A DNA stretch of 64,000 bases from Pilaira anomala (Eukaryota; Mucoromycota; Mucoromycetes; Mucorales; Mucoraceae). The notes below the pieces were generated by a model. That model saw nothing but the letters and a program-made list of their open reading frames with translations. It was not told the origin of the DNA and did not search any database. The stretch's first letter is position 1. Every line of letters starts with the position of its first letter. The stretch is from the NCBI GenBank assembly GCA_025716855.1, contig JAIXMQ010000031.1, positions 124,001-188,000 on the forward strand, in the 5' to 3' direction. Positions 47,401 to 62,400 of this stretch are shown one piece after another. The position numbers and the translations under genes were made by a program.

Positions 47401-50400
47401 ACCAGTCAACCCATCTGGATCAAGCTTCACTGTTACCACCTTACCTAATGGTAGTGTTACTTCAGTACCTGTTAACCCATCCGGTTCAAGCTACACCGTT
47501 ACCACCTTACCTAATGGTAGTGTCACTTCAGTACCTGTTAACCCATCTGGATCAAGCTTCACTGTTACTACGTTACCTAATGGTAGTGTCACTTCAGTAC
47601 CAGTCAACCCATCTGGTTCAAGCTTCACTGTTACCACTTTACCTAATGGTAGTGTCACCTCAGTACCTGTTAACCCATCTGGATCAAGCTACACTGTTAC
47701 CACTTTACCTAATGGTAGTGTCACTTCAGTACCTGTTAACCCATCTGGATCAAGCTTCACTGTTACCACTTTACCTAATGGTAGTGTAACTTCAGTTCCT
47801 GTTGTTTCTAGTGGATCAAGTTTCATTGTTATTACTTTACCTAACGGTAGTGTCACTTCAGTTCCTGCCGGATCTTCTAGTGGTCCCGGCGCATCTTCCA
47901 GTGTTCCCGGTGTATCTTCTAGTGTACCCAGTGTATCTTCTACATTACCTGGAACGACTACTCTTGATCTCGGAAGTGGAAATACAATCAGTTCTTACAC
48001 CGGCCCAGGTATATATACTATTAGTCCCGGAAATGTAGTAACTATTGCTTCCAACGGTCAGTTTACTTTTATTTCTGGCACTGGTGTTAGTGGTATTAAG
48101 GGTGGAAGTACTTCATTGCCATCTGTGCAAGTATCTTCTTCAACTGCTCCAAGCTTCACTATTACTACGTTACCTAATGGTAGTGTCACTTCAGTACCAG
48201 TCAACCCATCTGGATCAAGCTTCACTATTACCACTTTACCCAATGGTAGTGTCACCTCAGTTGCTATAGGGTCTTCTGGCGTTCCTAGTGTAACTTCTGC
48301 TTTAGCAAGTACAGTTATTGTTGATCTTGGCCATGGCATCACAATTAGTCAATATACCGGACCCGGTACATATACAGTTAGCCCTGGAAGTATAATATCT
48401 GTTGGGTCAACTGGCGAGTTTTCATTCATTCAAGGCACAAGTTCTACTGGAACAATTAGTGGAAGCACCACTGTTTATTCTGGTAGTACTTCGCAACTTT
48501 TCACTATGACTACTTTACCTAATGGTAGTGTCACTTCAGTACCAGTCAACCCATCTGGTTCAAGCTTCACTGTTACCACTTTACCTAATGGTAGTGTCAC
48601 CTCAGTACCTGTTAACCCATCTGGATCAAGCTTCACTGTTACCACTTTACCTAATGGTAGTGTCACTTCAGTACCTGTTAACCCATCTGGTTCAAGCTTC
48701 ACTGTTACCACTTTACCTAATGGTAGTGTAACTTCAGTTCCTGTTGTTTCTAGTGGATCAAGTTTCATTGTTATTACTTTACCTAACGGTAGTGTCACTT
48801 CAGTTCCTGCCGGATCTTCTAGTGGTCCCGGCGCATCTTCCAGTGTTCCCGGTGTATCTTCTAGTGTACCCAGTGTATCTTCTACATTACCTGGAACGAC
48901 TACTCTTGATCTCGGAAGTGGAAATACAATCAGTTCTTACACCGGCCCAGGTATATATACTATTAGTCCCGGAAATGTAGTAACTATTGCTTCCAACGGT
49001 CAGTTTACTTTTATTTCTGGCACTGGTGTTAGTGGTATTAAGGGTGGAAGTACTTCATTGCCATCTGTGCAAGTATCTTCTTCAACTGCTCCAAGCTTCA
49101 CTATTACTACGTTACCTAATGGTAGTGTCACTTCAGTACCAGTCAACCCATCTGGATCTAGCTACACTGTTACCACTTTACCCAATGGTAGTGTCACCTC
49201 AGTACCTGTTAACCCATCTGGCTCAAGCTACACTGTTACCACTTTACCCAATGGTAGCGTGACCTCAGTACCTGTTAACCCATCTGGATCTAGCTACACT
49301 GTTATCACTTTACCTAATGGTAGTGTCACATCAGTACCAGTCAACCCATCTGGATCTAGCTACACTGTTACCACTTTACCCAATGGTAGTGTCACCTCAG
49401 TACCTGTTAACCCATCTGGATCAAGCTTCACTGTTACCACTTTACCTAATGGTAGTGTCACCTCAGTACCTGTTAACCCATCTGGATCAAGCTTCACTGT
49501 TACCACTTTACCTAATGGTAGTGTCACCTCAGTACCTGTTAACCCATCTGGATCAAGCTTCACTGTTACCACTTTACCCAATGGTAGTGTCACTTCAGTA
49601 CCAGTCAACCCATCTGGATCAAGCTTCACTGTTACCACCTTACCTAATGGTAGTGTCACTTCAGTACCTGTTAACCCATCTGGCTCAAGCTATACTGTTA
49701 CCACTTTACCCAATGGTAGTGTCACCTCAGTACCTGTTAATCCATCTGGATCAAGCTTCACTGTTACCACTTTACCTAATGGTAGTGTTACTTCAGTACC
49801 TGTTAACCCATCTGGTTCAAGCTTCACTGTTACTACGTTACCCAATGGTAGTGTCACTTCAGTACCAGTCAACCCATCTGGATCTAGCTACACTGTTACC
49901 ACTTTACCCAATGGTAGTGTCACTTCAGTACCTGTTAACCCATCTGGATCAAGCTTCACTGTTACCACTTTACCTAATGGTAGTGTCACTTCAGTATCTG
50001 TTAACCCATCTGGATCAAGCTTCACTGTTACCACTTTACCTAATGGTAGTGTAACTTCAGTACCTGTTGTTTCTAGTGGATCAAGTTTCATTGTTATTAC
50101 TTTACCTAACGGTAGTGTCACTTCAGTTCCTGCCGGATCTTCTAGTGGTCCCGGCGCATCTTCCAGTGTTCCCGGTGTATCTTCTAGTGTACCCAGTGTA
50201 TCTTCTACATTACCTGGAACGACTACTCTTGATCTCGGAAGTGGAAATACAATCAGTTCTTACACCGGCCCAGGTATATATACTATTAGTCCCGGAAATG
50301 TAGTAACTATTGCTTCCAACGGTCAGTTTACTTTTATTTCTGGCACTGGTGTTAGTGGTATTAAGGGTGGAAGTACTTCATTGCCATCTGTGCAAGTATC

Positions 50401-53400
50401 TTCTTCAACTGCTCCAAGCTTCACTGTTACCACTTTACCTAATGGTAGTGTCACCTCAGTACCTGTTAACCCATCTGGATCAAGCTTCACTGTTACCACT
50501 TTACCTAATGGTAGTGTCACCTCAGTACCTGTTAACCCATCCGGTTCAAGCTACACCGTTACCACCTTACCTAATGGTAGTGTCACTTCAGTACCTGTTA
50601 ACCCATCTGGATCAAGCTTCACTGTTACTACGTTACCTAATGGTAGTGTCACTTCAGTACCAGTCAACCCATCTGGTTCAAGCTTCACTGTTACCACTTT
50701 ACCTAATGGTAGTGTAACTTCAGTTCCTGTTGTTTCTAGTGGATCAAGTTTCATTGTTATTACTTTACCTAACGGTAGTGTCACTTCAGTTCCTGCCGGA
50801 TCTTCTAGTGGTCCCGGCGCATCTTCCAGTGTTCCCGGTGTATCTTCTAGTGTACCCAGTGTATCTTCTACATTACCTGGAACGACTACTCTTGATCTCG
50901 GAAGTGGAAATACAATCAGTTCTTACACCGGCCCAGGTATATATACTATTAGTCCCGGAAATGTAGTAACTATTGCTTCCAACGGTCAGTTTACTTTTAT
51001 TTCTGGCACTGGTGTTAGTGGTATTAAGGGTGGAAGTACTTCATTGCCATCTGTGCAAGTATCTTCTTCAACTGCTCCAAGCTTCACTATTACTACGTTA
51101 CCTAATGGTAGTGTCACTTCAGTACCAGTCAACCCATCTGGATCTAGCTACACTGTTACCACTTTACCCAATGGTAGTGTCACCTCAGTACCTGTTAACC
51201 CATCTGGCTCAAGCTACACTGTTACCACTTTACCCAATGGTAGCGTGACCTCAGTACCTGTTAACCCATCTGGATCTAGCTACACTGTTATCACTTTACC
51301 TAATGGTAGTGTCACATCAGTACCAGTCAACCCATCTGGATCTAGCTACACTGTTACCACTTTACCCAATGGTAGTGTCACCTCAGTACCTGTTAACCCA
51401 TCTGGATCAAGCTTCACTGTTACCACTTTACCTAATGGTAGTGTCACATCAGTACCAGTCAACCCATCTGGATCTAGCTACACTGTTACCACCTTACCTA
51501 ATGGTAGTGTCACTTCAGTACCTGTTAACCCATCTGGCTCAAGCTACACCGTTACCACCTTACCTAATGGTAGTGTCACTTCAGTACCTGTTAACCCATC
51601 TGGATCAAGCTTCACTGTTACTACGTTACCTAATGGTAGTGTCACTTCAGTACCAGTCAACCCATCTGGTTCAAGCTTCACTGTTACCACTTTACCTAAT
51701 GGTAGTGTAACTTCAGTTCCTGTTGTTTCTAGTGGATCAAGTTTCATTGTTATTACTTTACCTAACGGTAGTGTCACTTCAGTTCCTGCCGGATCTTCTA
51801 GTGGTCCCGGCGCATCTTCCAGTGTTCCCGGTGTATCTTCTAGTGTACCCAGTGTATCTTCTACATTACCTGGAACGACTACTCTTGATCTCGGAAGTGG
51901 AAATACAATCAGTTCTTACACCGGCCCAGGTATATATACTATTAGTCCCGGAAATGTAGTAACTATTGCTTCCAACGGTCAGTTTACTTTTATTTCTGGC
52001 ACTGGTGTTAGTGGTATTAAGGGTGGAAGTACTTCATTGCCATCTGTGCAAGTATCTTCTTCAACTGCTCCAAGCTTCACTATTACTACGTTACCTAATG
52101 GTAGTGTCACTTCAGTACCAGTCAACCCATCTGGATCAAGCTTCACTGTTACCACCTTACCTAATGGTAGTGTTACTTCAGTACCTGTTAACCCATCCGG
52201 TTCAAGCTACACCGTTACCACCTTACCTAATGGTAGTGTCACTTCAGTACCTGTTAACCCATCTGGCTCAAGCTATACTGTTACCACTTTACCTAATGGT
52301 AGTGTCACCTCAGTACCAGTCAACCCATCTGGATCTAGCTACACTGTTACCACTTTACCTAATGGTAGTGTCACTTCAGTACCAGTCAACCCATCTGGAT
52401 CAAGCTTCACTGTTACCACCTTACCTAATGGTAGTGTCACTTCAGTACCTGTTAACCCATCTGGCTCAAGCTATACTGTTACCACTTTACCTAATGGTAG
52501 TGTCACTTCAGTACCTGTTAACCCATCTGGCTCAAGCTATACTGTTACCACTTTACCTAATGGTAGTGTCACCTCAGTACCAGTCAACCCATCTGGATCT
52601 AGCTACACTGTTACCACTTTACCTAATGGTAGTGTCACTTCAGTTCCTGTTAACCCATCTGGATCAAGCTTCACTGTTACCACCTTACCTAATGGTAGTG
52701 TCACTTCAGTACCTGTTAACCCATCTGGCTCAAGCTATACTGTTACCACTTTACCTAATGGTAGTGTCACTTCAGTACCTGTCAACCCATCTGGATCTAG
52801 CTACACTGTTACCACTTTACCTAATGGTAGTGTCACTTCAGTACCTGTTAACCCATCTGGTTCAAGCTATACTGTTACCACTTTACCCAATGGTAGTGTC
52901 ACTTCAGTACCTGTTAACCCATCTGGCTCAAGCTTCACTGTTACCACTTTACCTAATGGTAGTGTTACTTCAGTACCTGTTAACCCATCTGGATCAAGCT
53001 TCACTGTTACCACTTTACCTAATGGTAGTGTCACATCAGTACCAGTCAACCCATCTGGATCTAGCTACACTGTTACCACCTTACCTAATGGTAGTGTCAC
53101 TTCAGTACCTGTTAACCCATCTGGCTCAAGCTTCACTGTTACCACTTTACCTAATGGTAGTGTCACTTCAGTACCTGTTAACCCATCTGGATCAAGCTTC
53201 ACTGTTACCACCTTACCTAATGGTAGTGTTACTTCAGTACCTGTTAACCCATCTGGTTCAAGCTACACTGTTACCACTTTACCTAATGGTAGTGTCACCT
53301 CAGTACCTGTTAACCCATCCGGTTCAAGCTACACCATTACCACTTTACCTAATGGTAGTGTCACTTCAGTACCTGTTAACCCATCTGGATCAAGCTTCAC

Positions 53401-56400
53401 TGTTACCACCTTACCTAATGGTAGCGTCACCTCAGTACCTGTCAGTATGTCTGGTCAATCCACTAGTGCAACTAAGTACAATAGTTTTGACCTTGGTGAT
53501 GGAAACGTAATTAGTTCTTTCACTGGTCCTGGTACATACACTCTCGGTCCTGGAAACGTATTGACTATTGGCTCCGATGGTGTCTTCGCCTTTATCTCTG
53601 GAACTGGTGTAAGCGGTATTAATTGCGGAAGTACTTCTTTGCCTTATGTTCCACCGCCAGTTAATACTCTTCCCGAATGTAGCATTCCTGTTCGTACAAG
53701 CTCAACTGGTCAACTCAGCATTTCAAGCAGTTTGACTGACCTTGATCTTGGTAACGGTAATATAATCAGCTCATATACTGGTCCTGGCACGTATACTATT
53801 GGTTCCACTAATGTATTAACTATTGGCTCAAACGGTGTTTACACCTTTATTTCTGGAACTGGCGTAAGCGGTATTAAAGGCGGAAGTACCTCTCGACCTT
53901 CTTTGGAGGTATCTAGTAGTTCCTCATTCAATACTTCTGGCTTTGTAGTTTCAACTGGCTCAAACGGTGTTGTTACAACAATTCCACCTGGTACAACCGG
54001 TACAACTGGACCGTCTAGTACAACTGATACATCTAGCGCGGCTACAGCTACTACTGAATTACCTGCAATTAGACTCAATGATGGTGATATTATTACAGCT
54101 TACACCGGTCCTGGTACATACACTGATTCAGGTGGACATGTTGTAGAAATTGGTACAGATAGTCTTGTAACTCCTATTGGAGCTGGATATACTTCATATA
54201 GTACGAGTTTACCTTCAATTGATCTTGGTAATGGTAATATCATCACTGGATTTACTGGGCCCGGTACTTACACTGATTCTGGTGGAAATGTTTATTTTTT
54301 GGGTTCTGATAATGGTATCACACCTATTCGTACCGGTACTGGTTCTGGTGTACCCTCTGCTACTTCTTCCGGTTTTGTTGTTACTACTTTACCTAACGGT
54401 AGTATTACTTCAATTCCTGTCGGTTTATCAAGCCAACCTGGTTCCTCTTCTAGCCAATCTGGTTTTTTATCTAGTCAACCAGGTGGATCATCTAGTCAAC
54501 CTGGTTCCTCTTCTAGCCAATCTGGTTTTTTATCTAGTCAACCAGGTGGATCATCTAGTCAACCTGGTTCCTCTTCTAGTCAATCTAATTTTTTATCTAG
54601 TCAACCAGGTGGATCATCTAGTCAACCTGGTGGATCATCTGTTCAAGGTTCTACTATCAGTCTTAATAACGGTAATGTCATCACTGGTGTTACTGGTCCA
54701 GGTACTTATACTGATTCAGGTGGAAACATTTTATACTTTGGTTCAGACAATGGAATTACACCTGTTCAAACTGCTCCTAATACCAACTTGCCTACTGTCA
54801 GACTTGATGACGGTGATTCCATTACCGCTTTCACCGGTCCCGGTACCTATACTGATTCAGGTGGACATGTTGTAGAAATCGGCACAGACAGCCGTGTTAC
54901 TCCCGTTGGATCCACTTCATTTAGTACGAGTTTACCTTCAATTGATCTTGGTAATGGTAATATCATCACTGGATTTACTGGACCCGGTACTTACACTGAT
55001 TCTGGTGGAAATGTTTATTTTTTGGGTTCTGATAATGGTATCACACCTATTCGTACCGGTACTGGTTCTGGTGTACCCTCTGCTACTTCTTCCGGTTTTG
55101 TTGTTACTACTTTACCTAACGGTAGTATTACTTCAATTCCTGTCGGTTTATCCAGCCAACCTGGTACCTCCTCTAGTCAACCTGGCGCCTCCTCTAGTCA
55201 ACCTGGCTCTTCTGGTCAATCTGGTTTTTTATCTAGTCAAACAACGGGATCACCTGTTCAAGGTTCTACTATTAGTCTTGGTAATGGTAATGTCATCACT
55301 GGCGTTACTGGTCCCGGTACTTATACTGATTCAGGTGGAAACATCTTGTATGTTGGTTCAGACAATGAAATTTCAGTTGTTCAGACTGCTCCTAATACCA
55401 GCTTGCCTACTATCGGGCTTGATGACGGTGATTCCATTACCGCTTTTACCGGTCCCGGTACCTATACCGATTCAGGTGGACATGTTGTGGAAATTGGTAC
55501 AGACAACCGTGTTACCCCCGTTGGAACTGGATCCACTTTATTAATTACAAGCTTACCTTCAATTGACCTTGGTAATGGTAATATCATCACTGGATTTACT
55601 GGACCCGGTACTTACACTGATTCTGGTGGAAATGTTTATTTTTTGGGTTCTGATAATGGTATCACACCCATTCGTACCGGAACTGGTTCTGGTATACCCT
55701 CTGCTACTTCTTCCGGTTTTGTTGTTACCACTTTACCTAACGGTAGTATTACTTCAATTCCCATCGGTTTATCCAGCCAACCCGGTTCTTCTTCTAGCCA
55801 ATCTGGTTTTTTATCTAGTCAACCAGGTGGATCATCTAGTCAACCTGGTTCCTCTTCTAGTCAATCTAATTTTTTATCTAGTCAACCAGGTGGATCATCT
55901 AGTCAACCTGGTGGATCATCTGTTCAAGGTTCTACTATCAGTCTTAATAACGGTAATGTCATCACTGGTGTTACTGGTCCAGGTACTTATACTGATTCAG
56001 GTGGAAACATCTTATACTTTGGTTCAGACAATGGAATTACACCTGTTCAAACTGCTCCTAATACCAACTTGCCTACTGTCAGACTTGATGACGGTGATTC
56101 CATTACCGCTTTCACCGGTCCAGGTACCTATACTGATTCAGGTGGACATGTTGTAGAAATCGGCACAGACAGCCGTGTTACTCCCGTTGGATCCACTTCA
56201 TTTAGTACGAGTTTACCTTCAATTGATCTTGGTAATGGTAATATCATCACTGGATTTACTGGACCCGGTACTTACACTGATTCTGGTGGAAATGTTTATT
56301 TTTTGGGTTCTGATAATGGTATCACACCTATTCGTACCGGTACTGGTTCTGGTGTACCCTCTGCTACTTCTTCCGGTTTTGTTGTTACTACTTTACCTAA

Positions 56401-59400
56401 CGGTAGTATTACTTCAATTCCCGTCGGTTTATCTAGTCAACCCGGTTCCTCTTCTAGTCAACCTGGCGCTTCCTCTAGTCAACCTGGCACTTCCTCCATT
56501 CAATCTAGCTCCGGCCAACCTGGTGGATCATCTAGTCAACCTGGTGGATCATCTAGTCAACCTGGTGGATCATCTAGTCAATCTGGTGGATCATCTAGTC
56601 AATCTGGTGGATCATCTACTCAACCTGGTGGATCTTCAGTTCAAGGTTCTACTATTAGTCTTGGTAATGGTTTTGTCATCACTGGTGTTACTGGTCCCGG
56701 TACTTATACTGATTCGGGTGGAAATATCTTATACTTTGGTTCAGACAATGGAATTACACCTATTCAAACTGCTCCTAATACCAACTTGCCTACTGTCAGA
56801 CTTGATGACGGTGATTCCATTACAGGTTTCACCGGTCCCGGTACATATACCGATTCAGGTGGACATGTTGTAGTAATTGGCACAAACAGCCGTGTTACCC
56901 CCGTTGGATCCACTTCATTTAGTACGAGTTTACCTTCAATTGATCTTGGTAATGGTAATATTATCACTGGATTTACTGGACCAGGTACTTACACTGATTC
57001 TGGTGGAAATGTTTATTTTTTGGGTTCTGATAATGGTATCACACCCATTCGTACCGGAACTGGTTCTGGTATACCCTCTGCTACTTCTTCCGGTTTTGTT
57101 GTTACTACTTTACCTAACGGTAGCATTACTTCAATTCCCGTCGGTTTATCCAGCCAACCCGGTTCCTCTTCTAGTCAACCTGGCGCTTCCTCTGGTCAAC
57201 CCGGTTCCTCTTCTAGTCAACCTGGCGCTTCCTCTAGTCAACCTGGCGCTTCCTCTAGTCAACCTGGCGCTTCCTCTAGTCAACCTGGCGCTTCCTCTGG
57301 TCAACCCGGTTCCTCGTCTAGTCAACCTGGCGCTTCCTCTGGTCAACCCGGTTCCTCTTCTAGTCAACCTGGCGCTTCCTCTGGTCAACCTAGTTCATCT
57401 GGACAACCTGGTTCTTCATCTAATCAACTTGGATCTTCCAGCCAATCCGGTGTATCTAATGTGTCCTCTATATCTCCCGCAGGCACTACTCTCAATCTTG
57501 GCAATGGTAACATCGTCACTTCATACACTGGTCCTGGTACATACACTGTAAGTCCTGGTAATGTATTGACTATTGGATCCGATGGTGTGTTTACCTTCAT
57601 CTCTGGTACTGGTATTAGTGGTATTAAAGGTGGAAGTACATCTTTACCTTCTATTACAGGTCTTTCTGCTAGCTCTACCAACGTTCCTTCAGGATTTACT
57701 GTTTCTACTTTGCCCAATGGCAGTTTTACTACGGTACCAATTAGTACAGGAACAACTGCATATAGTTTCCCAGCTATTACTTTACCTAGTATTAGCTTCC
57801 CTACCTTGGATCTTGGTGGCGGTATTAATATTGGTACTTACAAAGGACCAGGTGTATATACACTTAGTCCTGGAAATGTTGTCTCTATTGCTGCTGATGG
57901 ATCATATTCATTTGTATCTGGTCTTGGTGCTGATGGTATTTCTACTGGTAGTATTAGTATTCCCAATCTCTCTTTGCCTGCTATTACTCTCCCAGGTAGT
58001 ATCACTATTGGTGGTTTCACTGGTCCTGGTGTTTACACTTACAATCCTAGTAATATTGTATCAATTGATCCTACTGGTAGTATTAAATGGTTACAAGGTG
58101 GTCCTGCACCAGTCTCGGGTGGTGGATTTTCGTTCCCTACTATCGCCTTATCTTCTATTACTTTACCTTCGCTAGGCTTACCAAGTGTTAGTTTGAATAT
58201 TGGTAATACTATTCCTAATTATAGTGGTCCTGGTATTTACACTATCAGTCCTGGAAACGTTGTTTCCATTGGTGCAGACGGTTCTTATTCATATATTCTG
58301 GGTAACGGGTATTTCGGTGTCAAAACTGGTAGTGCTGCACTTCCTACTTTTACTTTACCTGCTCTTACTCTTCCAAATGGAATTACTATTCCCCAGTATA
58401 GTGGTCCTGGTATTTATACTGTCAGTCCTGGTAATGTTATCTCTATTGGTACTAATGGTGGTTATCAATGGTTACAAGGTGGTCCTCAAACTCTCCCAGG
58501 TGGTGGTATTACTCTTCCTAGTCTCTCTGTCGCTATTCCTACATCAATTGGAACATATATTAATGGTGTTAACTTCAAGTTCCCATTCAATATTCCTGGT
58601 TTCAGCGGTCCCGGTTACTATACGCTTAGTCCTGGTACTATAGTTCAAGTAAATCCTGATGGCTCCTATAAATTTATCTCAGGTAGTCCCCCTAATCTAG
58701 GAGGTATTTCCTATACTTTCCCAAGCATTTCCTTGCCCACATTCAGTCTTCCTACATTGAATCTCGGTGGAGGTATTAGTATTCCTAGCTATAAGGGTCC
58801 CGGTATATATACTATTAGTCCTGGCAATATTGTCTCTGTTGCTGCTAATGGTTTATACTCATTTGTCTCTGGTGTTGGTGCTAATGGTCTTAGTATTGGT
58901 AGTCTTGCTCTTCCTAATCTTGCTTTGCCTTCTCTTAGTCTCCCTGGTGGTATTACTCTTGATGCTTATGCTGGTCCTGGTGTCTATACTTACAGTCCTG
59001 GTAATGTGGTATCAATTAATCCCACTGGTGGTATTAACTGGTTACAAGGTGGTCCTATTCCACTCTCTGGTGGTGGATTTACTTTCCCTTCACTCACCTT
59101 ACCTAAAGTCTCTTTACCTTCTGTGAGTTTGCCAGGCATTAACGCTCTTTTGGGTCCCCAAATCTCTAGCTATAAGGGTCCTGGAATTTACACTTTAAGT
59201 CCTGGTAATGTAATCTCAGTTGCGAGTGATGGTTTCTACACATACCTTTTGGGAAGTGGATTTTTAGGCATAAAGTTTGGTTCCCTACTTCTTCCTACTT
59301 ATAGTTTACCTGCAATCACTCTTCCAAATGGTATTGCTGTTCCCCAGTATAGTGGTCCTGGTCTTTACACTGTCAGTCCTGGTAACGTTATCTCTATCGG

Positions 59401-62400
59401 CTCTGATGGTGGTTATAAATGGATTCAAGGTGGTCCTCAAACTCTCCCTGGTGGTGGTATCACTCTTCCATCATACAGTTTAACTGGTGCTCTTCCTACA
59501 CCTGCTGGAACCTATATTAATGGTGTTAACTTCAAGTTCCCCTTCGACATTCCAGGCTTTACTGGCCCTGGTTACTATACTCTCAGTCCCGGTAACGTAG
59601 TCTTAGTTAAACCTGATGGTTCCTACAGCTTTGTTATGGGTGGTGCTCCCAATATTGGTGGTCTCCCATTAACCTTCCCAACTCTCTCTTTACCGCTGTT
59701 GAATCTTCCTGCATTGAATCTCGGCGGAGGTATTAGTATTCCCAGCTATAAGGGTCCCGGTATATATACTATTAGTCCTGGCAATGTTGTCTCTGTTGCT
59801 GCTAATGGTTTATACTCATTTATCTCTGGTGTTGGTGCTAATGGTCTTAGTATTGGTAGTCTTGCTCTTCCTAATCTTGCTTTGCCTTCTCTTAGTCTCC
59901 CTGGTGGTATTACTCTTGATGCTTATACTGGTCCTGGTGTCTATACTTACAGTCCTGGTAATGTGGTATCAATTGATCTTAATGGTGGTCTTAACTGGTT
60001 ACAAGGTGGTCCTGTCGCAGCTATCGGTGGTGGATTTACTTTCCCTACCATTCCCTTACCAACAGTTGCTTTACCTGTATTGAATTTCCCCAATATTAAC
60101 TATGGTTTAGGTTATAATGTTAATAGTTATCATGGTCCTGGTATTTATACCGTCAGCCCTGGTAATGTAATTTCTGTTGCAGCGAATGGTGCCTATACAT
60201 ATCTTTTGGGTAGTGGATTTTTGGGTTTGAAATCTGGTGTTCTTAATGTTCCCACTTTCAGTTTACCTTCTCTTAATCTTGGTAATAATATTGTCATTCC
60301 TGCCTATACTGGTGCTGGTATTTATACTATTAGTCCTGGTAATGTTGTCTCTGTTCGTCTTGATGGTGGTTATCAATGGTTACAAGGTGGTCCTCAAACT
60401 CTCCCTGATGGTGGTATCACTCTTCCATCATATTCGTTCGCTCCAGGCGCAGCTCCTACGCCTCTTGGAACCTATATTAATGGTGTTAACTTCAAGTTCC
60501 CCTTCGACATTCCAGGATTCAGTGGTCCTGGTTTCTATTCTCTCAGTCCTGGTAATGTAGTTCAAGTTTATCCCGATGGTACCTATAAATTTGTATTGGG
60601 TAGTCCTCCTAACCCTGCAGGTGGATTGACTTTCCCCAATATTATTTTACCACTTATCCCATTCTCTCCATTGAGTCTTGGTGCAGGTATTATTATTCCT
60701 ACATACACTGGTCAAGGTGTTTATACTCTTAGCCCTGGAAATATTGTCTCTGTTGCTGCTGATGGTGCATTCTCCTTCCTTTCTGGTTATGGTTTTGGTG
60801 GTGTTAATACTGGTAGCGTTGCAATTCCTGCTATTTCTTTGCCTACCATTAGTATCCCTGGTGGTGTCTCTCTTGCTGGTTACCATGGTCCTGGTGTCTA
60901 TACCTACAGTCCTGGCAATGTTGTATCGATCGGTACTCTTGGTGATATTAGCTGGTTACAAGGCGGCCCTTATTTGGGTTTCAATGGTCAACTTACTTTC
61001 CCGTCCCTTAACTTACCCACTATCTCTGTCCCTTTGCTGAATTTACCAAATGTCAACCTTGGTTTAGGTTATGATATTACGAGTTATCATGGTCCTGGTA
61101 TCTATACTGTCAGTCCTGGTAATGTAATTTCTGTTGCAGCTAATGGTGCCTATACATATCTTTTGGGTAGTGGATTCTTAGGTTTAAAGTCTGGTAACGT
61201 TGCTCTTCCTGCCTATACTTTACCTGCTGCTACACTTCAAAGTAATATTGCTATTCCCGCATACAGTGGTCCTGGTGTTTATACTGTCAGTCCTGGTAAT
61301 ATTGTCTCTGTTGGATCTAATGGTGCATTTACATGGATTCAGGGTGGTCCTCAAACTCTTTCTAATGGTGTTGTCACTCTTCCATCTTTTGATCTGTCTG
61401 GTGCTTTACCTACACCTTTTGGAACAATTATCAATGGTGTTAACTTCAAGTTCCCATTCAATATTCCAAGCTTCAATGGTCCTGGTGTATATACTATTAG
61501 TCCCGGTAACATTGTTTACGTTCATGATGACGGTTCCTATAACTTCTTGTTGGGCGGTCCTCCTGGAGTGTCTATTCCATCTATTAGTGTTAGCGCAACT
61601 CTTCCTGCATTTAGTTTGCCTAGTGTTTCTTTACCTTCTGTTATCTTACCGGGTAATGTTATTGTTCCTCAATACACTGGTCCTGGTGTTTACACTATCA
61701 GTCCAGGTACTGTTGTCTCTCTCAGTCCCAACGGTCAATATAGTTATCTTCAAGGTACTGGTTTCCTCTTTATCAACACTGGCTCTATCAATTTACCTAC
61801 GGCTGTACTTCCTACAATTAGTCTTCCTGGAAATATTCAAGTGCCTAACTATAAGGGTCCTGGTGTATACACTGTCAGCCCTGGTAACGTTATCTCAATT
61901 GCAGCCGACGGTTCCTTTAGCTATGTTCAAGGTGGTCCTCAATCCATTGTTGCCATTTCGACACCTGCTCCTCCTGCACCCACTGTCGCTCTTCCCATAG
62001 TGAACTATCCATTATTGGTTGTTCCTTTTGCTGGTACTATTAGTGCTTTCACTGGACAGGGTGTCTATACTATCAACCCTCAACAGATAGTCACTATTAG
62101 TGCTAACGGTGCTTATTCGTACATTTCTGGTGCCGGTTTACTTGGATTAAAGGTCGGACAATTGCTTCTCCCTCCAATCGTCTATCCTACTTTGAGTATT
62201 CCTGGTGGATACACTATTCCTAGTTATTCTACTCCTGGTATCTATACTGTCAGTCCTGGAAATATTGTTAATGTTGGTGCTAATGGTGTACTCACTTGGA
62301 TTTCAAAGAGTGGCTTCAGTACCTCAATCAATAATGTCTATTTCACCTTCCCATTCTCAGTACCTTCCTTCACTGGTCCCGGTATCTATACTCTCTCTAA

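Noticed and set aside
45498..53445. Possible CRISPR array or satellite DNA from the regular 66-bp repeats.
   Set aside because: The unit keeps an open frame with mostly silent or conservative changes and is continuous with a signal-peptide protein. There are no unique spacers.
45597..62000. Many long frames in the +2 frame (for example 51,966-53,510) and on the minus strand inside the giant gene.
   Set aside because: They exist because the repeats lack stop codons in those frames. Their sequence is monotonous (Leu/Val or Lys/Val/Thr runs) and simply mirrors the 66-bp unit, and no start context or independent family supports them.
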